64,000 bases of DNA, from assembly GCA_029255685.2 (NCBI GenBank), contig CM055312.2:67773792-67837791 (forward strand), in the 5' to 3' direction. Made by a program: the position numbers and the translations under genes. This document shows, piece after piece, positions 22,299 to 34,540 of the stretch. The notes beneath the pieces are model-generated. The model was not told where the DNA came from. It was given only the letters and a program-made list of their open reading frames with translations, and ran no database searches. The DNA comes from Silene conica (taxonomy: Eukaryota; Streptophyta; Magnoliopsida; Caryophyllales; Caryophyllaceae). Every line of letters begins with the position of its first letter. Position 1 is the first letter of the stretch.

Positions 22299-22931
22299 AA
22301 CCACCATTGTCGTTTCAAATAATGGAAATATAATGATCGTTAATGTTATTCTTTCGCATCAACTCATAAATCATAATGATTCAAATCAAATATTATCTAA
22401 GTATATATTCATTTGGTTAATACTCGAAGTATTTCCAAATAACTTAAATCAATCGAGATAATTTTTATTCTAAATTGAATTGAATTAAATTAAAAATCAT
22501 CCAGCTCTCAAATACTAGTTCGAATGAAAACACATTGGCGTATGCGTCCGTTTTATACATAAGACTAGTGTAGTAACAAAATTTCAGTTAAATTAGTTAT
22601 TGAACTTATAATTTTTCTTTTTTAAATAATCTTAATATTGGTAACTCGCATATTTAAATATGATTTATCATAAAAAAATCGATTATTAATAAAATTTAAA
22701 TTTTGGGCTATTAAGGATTGCTTATCAAGGAAGCAAATGCAGTTCGGCTTAATCAAGTAAAATGCATGGTCACATTCCCAAATTGAGATTAGCCCAAAAC
22801 CGGCCCAATATCAGAGTTGTGATGCCTGACCGTGTGATGCAAAGCCCAAACAATTGAAGATTTTGATCATCAAAACACTAACCGCTAGGCCAATCCAAAT
22901 CAACTACTCCCTCTTTTGTTTCCATTTACTT
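22299..22931. other. Interval without a gene
   Basis: About 630 bases, AT-rich, nothing recognised. Confidence 0.4.
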
Positions 22932-22941
22932 GTTAGAAGTA

Positions 22942-23364
22942 GACCTGACAAATAGATCGGGTCGTGTCGGGTTCGTGTTCATGTCACATGTAAACGGGTC
23001 ATAAAATTTCCAACCCAAACCCGACCCAATTAAATTTCGTATTGTATTCGTGTCGACCCACTTTGATAAATGGGTCATCAAACCTCAACCTTAACCCGTT
23101 AATTTCGTGTCGTGTTTTCGTGTTATGTCCATATTTGGAAAGTTTAAGTATATTTATGTGATGGAAGATAAAAAATTAGGATTAATTTAGTAAACAAGTC
23201 TTTCGTGTCGGGTTCGTGTTTAAAGAGCTCAACCTAAACCCAACCCAATTAAATATCGTGTCGTGTTCGTGTTGACCCACTTACATAAATGGATCATTAA
23301 GCCTCAACCCAAACCCGCTAATTTCGTGTCGTGTTTTCGTGTCGTGTCATTATTTGCCAGCTTA
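22942..23364. mobile_element. MITE with GTGTCGGGTTCGTGTC-type repeats
   Basis: 423 bases flanked by GTTAGAAGTA on both sides (22932-22941 and 23365-23374). Short imperfect inverted ends (CTGACAAATA and TATTTGCCAG). The interior repeats TCGTGTCGGGTTCGTG and GACCCA motifs. An 8-10 bp duplication fits hAT or Mutator; I cannot decide between them. Confidence 0.7.
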
Positions 23365-23374
23365 GTTAGAAGTA

Positions 23375-24035
23375 AAAAAGTTTAACCGCAATTTCTTTTG
23401 GCGAAAATACTATTTTGTGAAAGATGATTTGATTATAAATGAAAACATGTATCAATCTTATCTATATAATCACAGAAATATTTAGGAAGCCCTAGTTAAG
23501 TCACATCATCAACACAACTTTTTTTTTAATCTATCAGGTGAGACTCGCAATTTCTTTGATAAAATTCCTACGCGATAACTGCCTGATATTCGATATTGCA
23601 TGCCTAACCATCGTTTTAGAAATACTGCTTAACATTTGTGATATTCGTAAACATTAAATAATGGATACACAAATACAGTTCATACTTTCGATATTTTATA
23701 TATAATAATATAGCTTTAGGTCATTTGTATTACATTAACTTTAATATTATATACTAAAAAAATAAAATATAATAATTTCGAATAACGTCCTTCTAAAACT
23801 ATTACATAAAAATTTATATTCAATAAATAATTACAATAAACAATATAATAATTAAGATACGTGAATTTTTGCAATCGAAAAAGAATTGAGTAAAGTTAAA
23901 TAATAATGACACGATAAAAAAAATGGGATATTGAAATTGCAAACGAAAAGTACGATAATAGATATACTTAACATTCACAAAAATACGAGTAGTGACGGGT
24001 TTTGTGGACAATCATATCTTTTTTTTTCTGATAAG
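23375..24035. other. Interval without a gene
   Basis: About 660 bases, AT-rich, nothing recognised. Confidence 0.4.
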
Positions 24036-24043
24036 GTAAAAAA

Positions 24044-24706
24044 CCGCGAAAGTGGTGATTAGCCCCCATAACTTTCAGCAATTGTGAAATTAAGCCCATA
24101 AGTTACAAACGTAGCAATTAGGCCCCGTAACTTTGACAAAAAGAGAAATCCAACCCTATTTTTAATTTTAACATAAAATATATCATAAATAACTTTATAT
24201 TTATATTCATTGTACATTAAATAATTTTTAATATTTTACAAGAATTTAAATAATATATTAACTAACATAGTTTTTATATAGGATATTTTAAATATTTTAA
24301 CTAGTTTTAATATAATTGATAGACATATAAAATTACTTTATAAATTTTAAATTTTATGTAATTCATTCAAATATTAATTTTTCCCCAAAATGTGTAATAA
24401 GTTTCATACAATTTATAAATTTATGACAACTTTTATTGTATTGATAAATTGTACTAGTTATGGGGCCTAATCACTACATTTGAAACTTATAGTTATGGGG
24501 CCTAATCACTACATTTGAAACTTATAGTTATGGAGTATAAATGAATGAAATTGGTTTTTTTGGTGCAATTTTTGTTGGAAATAAAAAAAATTGGATTCAA
24601 TTTCACTTTCACTCAGAGTTATGGGGCATAATCACTACATTTGAAACTTATGGGGCTTAATCTCACAATTGCTTAAAGTTATGGGGGTTAATCGCCACTT
24701 TCGCGG
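24044..24706. mobile_element. Long-TIR MITE with 8 bp target duplication
   Basis: 663 bases with terminal inverted repeats of about 80 bases: left CCGCGAAAGTGGTGATTAGC, right the complement of CCGCGAAAGTGGCGATTAAC. GTAAAAAA flanks both sides (24036-24043, 24707-24714). A subterminal unit CTAATCACTACATTTGAAAC is repeated at 24467-24660. Long TIRs suggest Mutator type (one extra G would give 9 bp), but an 8 bp duplication also fits hAT. Confidence 0.82.
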
Positions 24707-24940
24707 GTAAAAAACTATATTGAGAGTAGGACCAACCTATTTCATTATTTTGAATGAGGTAAGTTGAACCACTGGCTTTCAAACCATCTCCAAAAGATTC
24801 GACATGTTGACAACTCTGATTTATGAGTGAGTTGTGACGATAAAAAATGCATATATAGTCAAGGAAATTTTGAGATTTTTGTATTAATCATTACTTATCA
24901 TTGTATATTGTAATTCCGTTATGATATTTCAAATTTATAT

Positions 24941-27542
24941 CACTACAACAGATACTGATATTAGCGACTGAAATTGGCGACCAATTTCAGTCGCCCGTCC
25001 CATTTTAGCGACCAATTTCAGTCGCCCGCACTTAGTCGCTAGGTTTGGTCGCTTTTAACGACCGATGTTGGTCGCTAAAATTAGCGACTGAAAAAATAAA
25101 GACGGGCGACCAATGTTGGTCGCTAATTTAGCGACCGCCTGTGGTAGCTAAATTAGCGACCGAAATCGGTAGCTAAATTTAGCGACTGAAATTGGTCGCT
25201 AATTTAGCTGCTGATGTCAGTCGCTAATTTAGCTACTGATTTCAGTCGCTAAATTAGCGACCAATTTACATGTTCGGTCGCTAATTTTACATGTTCTTGG
25301 CCGTAAAAACCTGTTTTGTCCTAGCCAAATCTCTGGCTATTACTTATAAACCTGCAAGTAAGCAAAACCAACAACAGCAGCGCACAACCCAAATGATACC
25401 AAACATCTGAAACTTAGATAAATAAAATTGATTCGGATTACAAAGTACCAAATTCGAGTTCTTGTCCAATGAAAAAAATTATCTGACGCGTTCAACACTA
25501 ACAAACTAGAAGATACACTAGCTAAGACACTGGAAAATATGCTCCCGCCCCACTGCCATCTCCCGGATCTCTTGGATCCCTATCTTGTGGGCGCCAGCCA
25601 CTGTTGCAATTTGCAAAATAAGAGGACATCTTGTCCATTTCTTCATTCATTCTTCTCATTTTTCATCTCTTTCGGCGTCCCTTATGTCCTTCTCAACTAG
25701 TTGAAGTTGTAGGTGACTTACCAACCCAGGAACATATGTCTGGTGCTGGGAGGAGGGCCCTCTTTTTGCCGGTGGGTCATAAAAAAGCTCTTTTGCTGAA
25801 CCGGACCCGTAGACTTCCCCTTTCCGAAAACCATCTACAAGCTCAAACCAAAGCTGGTCGTCGGAGATTTCAGGGTTCTTCTTCTTTCGGTCAAGAAATT
25901 GGCCCTACAAAAAATGAAACATTATTAATAATATATACAATAACACTTACATATAAATATATATGTTAAACAATACTATAAACACATTAAAAAATTAAAT
26001 ATACAAGAATACTTACATATAATTCACGATCTTTTGGGTTTGCGAAGACGAACCCTTTCTTTCCCTTCTTGGCATGTGTCTCAAGGAAGAGATCAACAAC
26101 AGATTGTAACTGACCCTTATTTTTCTTTGCCTATAAAAAAAATAATAAATTCATGAAGTGTTAGTCAGTTAATTAAAATTTAAAGCTAATATGAGATTGT
26201 AACCTCCTACTACTTTTACTCCTCCTCCTCATCATCATCATCATCATCATCGTCGTCGTCGTCATCCTCTTCTTCTTCTACCTCCTCCTCCTCCTCGTCA
26301 TCATCTTCTTCCTCCTCTTCTAACTCTTCATCATTATTATCTTGTAACTGATATTGTCCCTCCCTTTCATCCACTTCTAACTCCTTTTCCGCTTCTATCT
26401 CATTTCCATAAATGACTTCATGATCAACTGGGGACAGAATTGATTCTGATACAACTTCTTCTTGGAAAAAGGATGTGTCAACTTATGATCGCGCCTTTGT
26501 TTTAATTACCGCACACCAATTCTTTTGTTGTCTATCTTTACTTGTGCTAGGCGAAGATGCATATTAAACTTGATGAGCTTGTTGTGCAAGTATAAATGTG
26601 AAATAAATTTGTATTTATTTCACATATGTATTCGAAGAACATTAAAGGAATTGTTACCAAACTCTTTCCCCATTAATAAATTCAGTAGTACGTATTTACT
26701 ACCTAAGTGACTTGAAATATACAATGACAGTGCCAAAATGGGTACTATTCATGAATTCCTCCTAACGAGTAATTCATGAACGGGTACTAGGTCAATAGTC
26801 ATTCTTCCACGGAAAATATTCACAATAACTTACAATAATGTACTAATCTGAATAATAACATTCAACAATTTTTTTTTCCAATTTCTAACAATACTAACAC
26901 TCATTAACAATAACACCCAATTTTTTCCAAATTTTTGTCAATTTCTAACTCTAACATGAACTAATTTCCGAAAATACTAATTAAATTACACATACAAACA
27001 TAATAAACATCAAAAAATTTCTTAAAATCATCCTAGAAATCTAATTACTAACTAAAATCATCATCCAATTTTCCCCAATTTCTAACCCTAATCACAACTT
27101 ATACATAAGAAACCTAATTAACTTATACATAAAAACTTAATAAACATCCAAATGTTATTCAAAGCATCCTAATAATCTAATTACTAACAACAATTGTGAA
27201 TTACAATAATATTATAAAGGGATTCAATACATAAATAAAGTTATTAAATCGAGACAAACCTGAAAAACGAGTATAAGGTAGGTGAACGGCGGTGGTGGGT
27301 GGTCCGGTGGCGTTGCGATGTTCCGGTAGAGGCACGGTGGTCAAGGGTGACGAGGGGGTTTTGGGTTTTTTTAAGGCTTAAGAGAATTGGCGCAGATTTT
27401 TTTAGGATAAGTTGGGGATAAGCTTTTGGTCGCTAATTTTGGCGACCGATATCGGTCGCCCGCTTTTTTTTTGCGGTCGCTAGTTTAGCGACTACCTGTG
27501 CGGTCGCCTGTTTAGTCGCTATTTTAGGTAATTCTTGTAGTG
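24941..27542 (-). mobile_element. CACTA (En/Spm) element, 2.6 kb
   Basis: Ends CACTACAA...TTGTAGTG with the 3 bp duplication TAT (24938-24940, 27543-27545). Both subterminal regions (24955-25280, 27428-27525) are packed with GCGACC/GGTCGC motifs in both orientations, the binding-site pattern of CACTA transposase accessory proteins. One spliced gene remnant is on the minus strand. Too short to encode a full TPase, so non-autonomous. Confidence 0.88.
25722..26470 (-). pseudogene. Plant transposase (Ptta/En/Spm)-like C-terminal gene remnant
   Basis: Minus-strand exons inside the CACTA element. Exon B (26130-26017): acceptor TTTATAG, 38 codons with LQSVVDLFLETHAKKGKKGF, donor GTAAGT. Exon C (25904-25722): acceptor TTTTTGTAG, 61 codons with GQFLDRKKKNPEISDDQLW, RKGEVYGSGS and KELFYDPP, donor GTAAGT. 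B and C join in phase. The layout (FLETH, then W and a xVYGxGS motif) resembles the C-terminal conserved domain of En/Spm-associated plant transposases. Upstream exon A (about 26470-26214) encodes a run of over 30 Asp/Glu residues then stops; its junction with exon B is not in phase by any donor I can find. Called a remnant for that reason. Role inferred: DNA binding at the subterminal repeats. Confidence 0.6.
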
Positions 27543-27563
27543 TATAGATCATTGAGTTTTGAT

Positions 27564-28532
27564 TGTTGGAGTAAATGTCCTCCACAGTGTGTGATTATTT
27601 GAATAAATCTTTTACAGGATCACACAGGGATACTTAGTATATTAATCGGTTGATTAACGTTTATAGGTAACAGTTGACTTACCAGAAGTTTGATGTTACT
27701 GTCATATGATGGCGGTAATCAGCTGATCCCTAAAGGTCACACCTATAGGAGAGTACTGAGAAATGTGATTATATATTGATATAATTACGTAAATGTCAAA
27801 CTTAGCTAAATATAGTTAAATAGATGATAAACATTTAATATGATTAAATAATAATTAGGAGAAATGAATAAAATGTTAATTCTAAAAAATATATATAAAT
27901 GTTATATTTATTAATTATATATTTAATATATGATACTTTAGAATAATATAATTAGGTTAATTAATTAAGATAATTAATCAACATTCTCCTAAAATTGTGT
28001 ATATGTTACATTTCCGAAAATGTTCACCGGAAATTAATATGGGATATTTTCCGGGTACATGCAATAAAACATATGAAGATATTTTAAGTTGTTCGGAGAG
28101 GAGCCAACTCTAAGAGAGTCTCCTATATGATAAACAACACAAATAAAACCAACTTACACGTTGGGAGAAGTGGTTGTAGCCGAGTGGACTACTAGAAATA
28201 AGAGAACAATTTTCTCTTATTTTTCTCTTATCAGTTTTATCATCTAAAAACCCTAAAAACAAAAACCTCCATAATTAATTGTAATTAAGGTGTGATTTCA
28301 CGGGCAATTTTCTCGGTCATCTTGGGTGCAATCTAAGGAGAGTTTCTACATTGAAACTTGGGTTACTAGGTTGTTCTTAGGCCGTTATCTCATAGATCTA
28401 ATGATTATTTCTATATCCATGTCTTTTTAATTCAATTTATAGTTTTAGCATCAATTCGTTTTTTTTTATATAATCCTTGGCAGTATTAATTTGATTAATA
28501 CTTTAAATGGAAATTTGAGAAATATTCCTACA
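27564..28532 (+). mobile_element. Solo copia LTR, 969 bp, related to the 9358 element
   Basis: TGTTGGAG to ATTCCTACA, flanked by the perfect 5 bp duplication TTGAT (27559-27563, 28533-28537). Collinear, diverged similarity to the 990 bp copia LTR, for example the CACACCTATAGGA and TGTTCTTAGGCC segments. No PBS follows, so this is a solo LTR left by LTR-LTR recombination. Confidence 0.9.
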
Positions 28533-28537
28533 TTGAT

Positions 28538-28840
28538 ATACTTTGAATATAAACTATGTTGTTAATACTACAATATTTTTAGTATGTCGGTGATATGAAA
28601 TTATATTACAAATCGAAAATCTTAAATACGGCTAATCATTAATTTAAACATTATTCATAAATAATAATACTTGAAACTGCAATCCAATACAATTTACACG
28701 AGATTAAAATTAGTAATTTTGTATTTACATTCTCCAATATATTTATAGGTTGAGTTTGATAATATTGACTTTGAAAAGACAAATAAAATAAAATAAGAAA
28801 AATAAAGAGAATATTGTCAATTAACCATCTAAACCAAAAC
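28538..28840. other. Interval without a gene
   Basis: About 300 bases, AT-rich, nothing recognised. Confidence 0.4.
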
Positions 28841-28843
28841 TTA

Positions 28844-29632
28844 GGGGCCGTTTGGTTACCCTTTTAATTCACGGGAAGTTCAACATCCCATGAATTGGAT
28901 TTTTGGAGAGTTGTTTGGTTACCCCATTTGTGGAAAAATGGAGGAACTCAAACTCCCCCCATGGGTTCTACCTCCCATATGATGTGGGAAGTTAATGACC
29001 GACTCCCCCCTCGGTGTGTTGTACTTCCCACGTTTTTCATAACTAAAATGACTTTTTTGCCCTTATTATTTACTCAAAAAAATCTATCATTTTCCCTCAT
29101 ATTTTTTAACCTAAACCCAAACGAATTAGTCGACTTTTTTAAAATAATTTTACATATGCATACGTGCAAGACTTGTTAATTCCCAATTAGTCGAATTAGT
29201 AATATCTTATAACTTTTATTAAAGTTTCAAACTTTCATTTTGAGTGTTTTCTTTTCTTGAACAATAGTGGTGATGCTACTCGAAACACTTTTTTTTATAA
29301 ATTATGTTCAATTTCTTTTATGTTGATGATGTAATTTGGTTGAGTTATGACTACACATGGACGTTATGACTATTACAACTACTTTATAAGTAAAGTTATA
29401 TAGAATAGTTTTGTTTTTAATAAAGGGCATAATGGTACTTATAAACAAAATCATGGGAATTAGATTGGTACAACCAAACAAGATATGGGAATCCAATTCA
29501 TGGGAAGTGTGAATTCCCTCATGTCAACCAAACATCTTTTTGTAAAATCATGGGAACGTGATGTGGGAAGTAAGTTCCCTGGATTTACAACTTCCTACAG
29601 GAAATAACTTCCTGGATGAACCAAACAAGCCC
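28844..29632. mobile_element. PIF/Harbinger-type MITE
   Basis: Ends GGGGCCGTTTGGTTACCC and the complement of GGGCTTGTTTGGTTCATCC, flanked by TTA (28841-28843, 29633-29635), the PIF/Harbinger target preference. The interior repeats CATGGGAA/TTCCC motifs. 789 bases, no transposase. Confidence 0.78.
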
Positions 29633-29635
29633 TTA

Positions 29636-31433
29636 AGCTTATGGTTGGAGACTTGGAGTACCAAGATCAATTTTATACTCCAACATACCCCTCACACGAA
29701 TGCCAATTGACCTTGAAGTGTGGATGCAACTACATGTTTTCGCATGCCTGGTGCTTAATATTCCATTTTAGAAATTTAATGAGTGGATTATACAACCGGA
29801 TGTATAGAACTAATGGTACATATTTTGAGTTTTTAATAAACATTTCGAGCTTAACTGAAAAGAATATGTACAATATTTTAATTTTATGAACTATGTTACA
29901 AATATATTAAGTTTAGAAAATCATTATACAACTAAAAACAATACATATAAGTTCAACTATATTTTAATTTTAATGTAAAAAAATATAAAATATAACTCAA
30001 AATAGTTTAAAAGCTCAAAAAATATATATATAAGCTCAACTAAATACTTCATGGTTCTACGATGCTCTTATACATCTGGTTGTATAATCCTTTCTCACTA
30101 TTTGAACCTGTGACCTTTTGGACACATGGCTGCGATACCATGTGAGATGAACCATTTCAACCAAACGTTTAAACTTATGATTGGAGTTTTAAAATCAATT
30201 TTATAGTCTAACAAATATTACATAAAACGGTTTTATAAGAAACACCGAGCCAATAATAACAAAATCCAAAATTTGAATCTAATATTTGTTGAAGCTAATA
30301 AATCAAAATCTTGAAACACCACCGCACCACGCCAATAATAATGAAGTGTTACAAGTTCTATAAAATGTGAGGAAAGTAGTTTTACATGAGTAAATATATG
30401 GAGATTATGAGAAACTTATAAAAAATATCATTCACCATTTAGAAGTTAGAATTAAGAAAGACTTTATGGTTTTGGGTTTAATTGAGGACGAATAATAAGT
30501 CTAAAGAAAAACATCTAATCTTATTGAAGTTGTATTACGAAAATATTGGGTCAGGTTGTTACATAAAACCTTGTAATTACTCGGCGAAGTAATAGTAGTT
30601 GACCTATAAATAGAAGGACATAAAATAATAGGTTTCTAAAATAAAAAAAAAAGTGATTTAATAAATATACCTACATGGCTACATTCATGTCAAGAAAGAC
30701 CTCTCCGACGAAAAATATCACACCATTCACACGTGACTACGTGAGTCTCTACTAATTGAATCAAGAAGATACTTTATTATTCGTTGGCAACTGATTTTAA
30801 TGATATAACTGAGGCTTATGAGTTATAATAAATCTTGTGGAAGACGTTCACAATCCGTCTTTTAAAAAAGACGGGTTAAATGTCAACATTTAAATGTTAA
30901 ATGTAATCAGTATAATTTTCTAAGTTAACGGGTTTTCTCTCAATAAACTTTTTTAGAATGGTGACAATTGCCTCGTTTTTTTAGAGGCGAAATTAACCCG
31001 TTATGAGAATTTGTGTATGAGCTAAACTTTCTTGGCTTGACAAGACCCATGGTTAAAAAGTCATAGGATGTTGAAAAAATAGGAAGAGAACGAAAAGAAA
31101 ACGTGGTCAAGAGTTTGTAGGTAAGGAAATTCGATCATCTGCCTCGAGAAGGCATCACACAAGGGAGGGGGGAAGAGTGACAAAAAGTTCACCAATAATA
31201 TAATATGAAAGGTATGGTGTTTCCTTCCAAATCACTTTTGTGTTGGAAGAGATAATGTTGGACGGAATGCCCATCAATATGTCTATAGGAGAAGTACTCG
31301 AGTTCCAACTTAAGACCATAGAGTTCGACTGAGTCATCCTAAAACTATAAATCCTTGTCAATCCAGTAACTGTTTCAGAACCGTCTTTTCAAGTTTTTGC
31401 CTTCCCGGCTTCATTTGAGACGCCTAATTAACT
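29636..31433. other. AT-rich interval, possible MITE, no gene seen
   Basis: About 1.8 kb. An inverted repeat pair (29785 onward GGATTATACAACCGGATG; 30090 backward GGATTATACAACCAGATG) suggests a ~306 bp MITE, but no target duplication is visible. The rest shows nothing I recognise. Confidence 0.45.
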
Positions 31434-31751
31434 ATGGCATACCCTATTTTGATGCTACTGCAGTATCTTCCAGCAGCATCAGCTTTGATAATCGGAGGCT
31501 TGACACTGACATCTTTCTCTCTAAAACAAGGTATGAAAACACTCCTGCTTGTACAGTTGTATACCAAAGTATGCTCTAATACCAATTGCGAACCCTAATC
31601 TCCTCCCTTTCAATGTCTTATAGTTGGACGGAATGCACATCAGTATGTGTCATCGGTTTTGTGGGCGGGCGTAACTGCTGGTGTTATGGCGATAGTCAAA
31701 GCTAACGACAGGCAGTTCTGTTCTCGGCCTCGCCTCTGTGGGCTTATATGA
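31434..31751 (+). CDS. Possible small two-exon hydrophobic protein, 74 aa
   Basis: Exon 1 31434-31530 and exon 2 31624-31751 are joined by a 93-base GT-AG intron (donor AAG|GTATGA, acceptor TCTTATAG) and read in phase for 74 codons. An in-frame stop lies three codons upstream of the ATG. Two hydrophobic segments are predicted: residues about 4-30 (PAASALIIGGLTLTSF) and about 41-54 (SSVLWAGVTAGVMAIV). I do not recognise the family. A second reading frame is also open across much of exon 1, and a TACTGCAG could serve as an acceptor inside it, so this may be two exons of a longer decayed gene. The exon 2 start TTGGACGGAATGC recurs at about 31258, suggesting a local duplication. No promoter evidence. 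Confidence 0.28.
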
Positions 31752-31937
31752 AGGCCGTGGATCAATAATGTTTTATTTTGGATCGATTAATAGACTTCTC
31801 GCAATTTTATACTATGACATTGTATCCTTCTGTTAATTATTTTTGTGATGTTTATTAAGGCATAAATGCTTAGACATAACCCTCACTCTTTTTATGGGGT
31901 GCAGTGCTCACGCATACATATGAATATAAATTAAAAA

Positions 31938-32613
31938 TTATTTCACCATGCAAATTTTTTTGAAGGGGAAAAATCATTTCCTTAATCAAACGTCTTATGG
32001 TTGTTACAAGATATGTCAAGAATGGTTGTTACAAGATATGTCAAGAATGACAGGACACAAAACGATTAAAATCAAATAAACTACATTTTCGATCAACAGA
32101 AAATTTCTAAACTTGATAGGCTCATGAGACGCTTCTGCACAACCTCTAACATATCGCCTTCTACAGCTTTTCACAAGAGGGTCTCCAAATTTTCTAAAAC
32201 ATTGACAAGAATCAAATTCTTTTGACCAAAAAGTTTGTAACGAGCAATCTGACAACAGTTTTATCTCCATAGGATCAACAATGAAGGCGTCGATTTTCCA
32301 CTTAAATCTTGAACCTCTCAAATAGAGGGGAAAATCTCACCACACGATGAGGACAGACCCACCATAAAAGGTGAGGACAAAACTCACACAAAGGTGAGAA
32401 CAAAACTCACACAAAGGTGAGAACAAGTCTCCAATAGAGGAGAGGCAATAAGTTATTAGAGTAAAAAAATAAAGGAGAAGAACGAAAAGGAAAATTTGGG
32501 GCTTACCTCCACCCAACAAAGGTAGACGACAGCCCCCAAAATGTTGAATTAGGGTTTAGGTTTTTCTTTTTTTAGAGAGAGAGAATTAGAGAGAGATTTA
32601 TTTCACCATGCAA
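31938..32613 (-). mobile_element. Poly(A) retroposon (LINE-type), minus, with 16 bp target duplication
   Basis: Perfect TTATTTCACCATGCAA at 31938-31953 and 32598-32613 bracket 31954-32597. On minus the insert begins CTCTCTCTAATTCTC with CCTAAACCCTAATTC, like a transcript 5' end, and finishes CCCCTTCAAAAAAA. 644 bases; an open frame of about 100 codons (32321-32016) has no recognised domain. Either a non-autonomous LINE derivative or a retroposed transcript. Confidence 0.8.
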
Positions 32614-34540
32614 CTTAAATACTACTCAGATCATATTTTTTTAAGAAAGTGAGAGGAGAGAAAAAAACTTTCCCATTTTCTCTGTAAAACACTAAAAACC
32701 CTATCTGCTTTTGGACTGCCACCGCCACCACCTCCCACACCTGCCCCTCTTCGTCCCCTACCCGATCGCCGGAGATGGGTCCATTCCGGGGCCCTTCTCC
32801 GCCGATCCTTCACATCTCGTTCCTCTTTTGATCTGTTTTTTGACATCACCCTTTGTGTTTTTTCTTTTCTGACGGTGTTGGCCTGTTTCGGTGGTTGTCG
32901 CTTCTTCCTCGGGGTTCTTGTCTCTCCGATGCTTTGTCCTGTCACCTTAAACCTTACATGCATCCCAGGGGTGATCCCTCTTTCCCCACCCCTATTCTTA
33001 AGGTTTTGCTAAGTGGGTTCAATGATTAGTTTGGTAAGTGGGTTCGGTGTCTAGTTTGTTTAAGCATGTTGTAGGAAGAGTGGTTTTGTTTAAAATCCTT
33101 TTGAGGACATGGTTTTTGCGAAAACCACTTATTTCCATGGTTTTATAATAAATCTTGTCCCTTTCCCATGGTTTTGTCCAACAAAACCGTTGGAGTACAC
33201 GGTTTCGTGGAGAAAATCGTGTACTCCTTAGCCTATAATTTTGAGGCTTTCGGAGAGCTTTTGAGGCATCCATCAAGAGAGAATCATTTCCTAAAAAAAG
33301 GTTGCCCCTTGTTGTCGGGTCGGATTGGGACCGATTGGTGATCCCCCCATTTCCCCCACCTATCAATCCTCTTTTTGTGCGTCTCTTGTGTCTGTGTCTT
33401 TGGTCTTTGCATGTAAGGCAGTGGTCCTGGGAAGTGTCACTTGGTGAAATGGGTGTCCTTTGTTGGTTTTCGACTTTGGAATGTGTCTGGATATGTGCCC
33501 GTTGTTTTCTTAGAGGTTGGTGTGAGGTCATAGGTGACGATTCTTTCTTCGAGATGTGCCTGGTAGGGGACAAATTGGGTTTTTGGTAGTGTTGTTGGTT
33601 GGTTGGGTTGCGGTGGTTTCGGATTCTAATTGATGTTTACTTTTTATTTACCTTGTTCATTGTTATTCCAAATAATAAGTTTCTCTAGCTTTGTTTTTAT
33701 AGTTTTAATTGTTTCGTTGTACTCTAAGGGTGTCTTTTTTAGTAACGGGTTAACTCTCCATCCGATGTGTGTTGTTTCCATCCCCTCCATCCTACCGAGA
33801 TGATTTTGGTTTGGGGGCTTATCAAGTGGCTTTTTCTTTTGCTTTCTATCTTCATACTCACTTTTCTTTGCTATGAGTTTCTTGTCCGTAGGGACTGTTC
33901 TACAAAATGTAGGAGTTTTTCCTCTGGAGGTAGGCCTTCATGGTCTACATTATATTCCGCCTTTCCACTACAACAAAATGGCACTTGCGCCACGTTTAAA
34001 AACGTGGCGCAAGTGCTAAATTCTTGTGACTATACCGTTTTGCCACGGGAAATTAGTCGTGACCCAAGTGGCCGTGGCAAAATTTTAGCCACGGGAAAAA
34101 CTGCAACGTGGCTAAAATTAGCAACTTTGCCACGACATTCCCCGTGACTAAAATAGCGTGGCTAAACAATTTTCCCGTGGCTAAAATTGTTTTAGTCACA
34201 AGTTAATATTGTGGCCAAATTAAAAAAAAATCGTGGCTAAATACTATTGGCCACGAAATAATAATGTGACAAAAGAGAGATTCTTGTGGCTAAATATTGA
34301 AAGCCACAAAATTTATTGTGGCTAAAGATACTAATCACGAAACAATAACGTGATCAAAATGAGTCACGTGACTAAATATTTTTGGCCACAAATATTATTG
34401 TGTCTGAATAATAAAATTCTCGTGGCTAAACATTATTAGCCACGAAACAATAACGTGGCAAAATACTCTTGTGGCCGAAAAAAATTGTCACGAATATTAT
34501 TGTGGCAAACTTTATAGTTTTCGTGGCTAACACATTATTA

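Noticed and set aside
26214-26330. Trinucleotide repeat (TCATCATC, TCGTCGTC, TCCTCC) as a simple microsatellite
   Set aside because: It reads on minus as a mixed Asp/Glu run in an open frame of a transposase-associated gene, so it is better explained as an acidic tail.
29641-30200. Copia LTR-like text (GATACCATGTGAGA, ACCTGTGACCTTTTGG)
   Set aside because: Familiar style but no LTR ends, PBS or coding sequence; left as unassigned.
33019-33573. 184-codon minus frame
   Set aside because: Antisense of the retroposon's 5' region; low-complexity, no motif.
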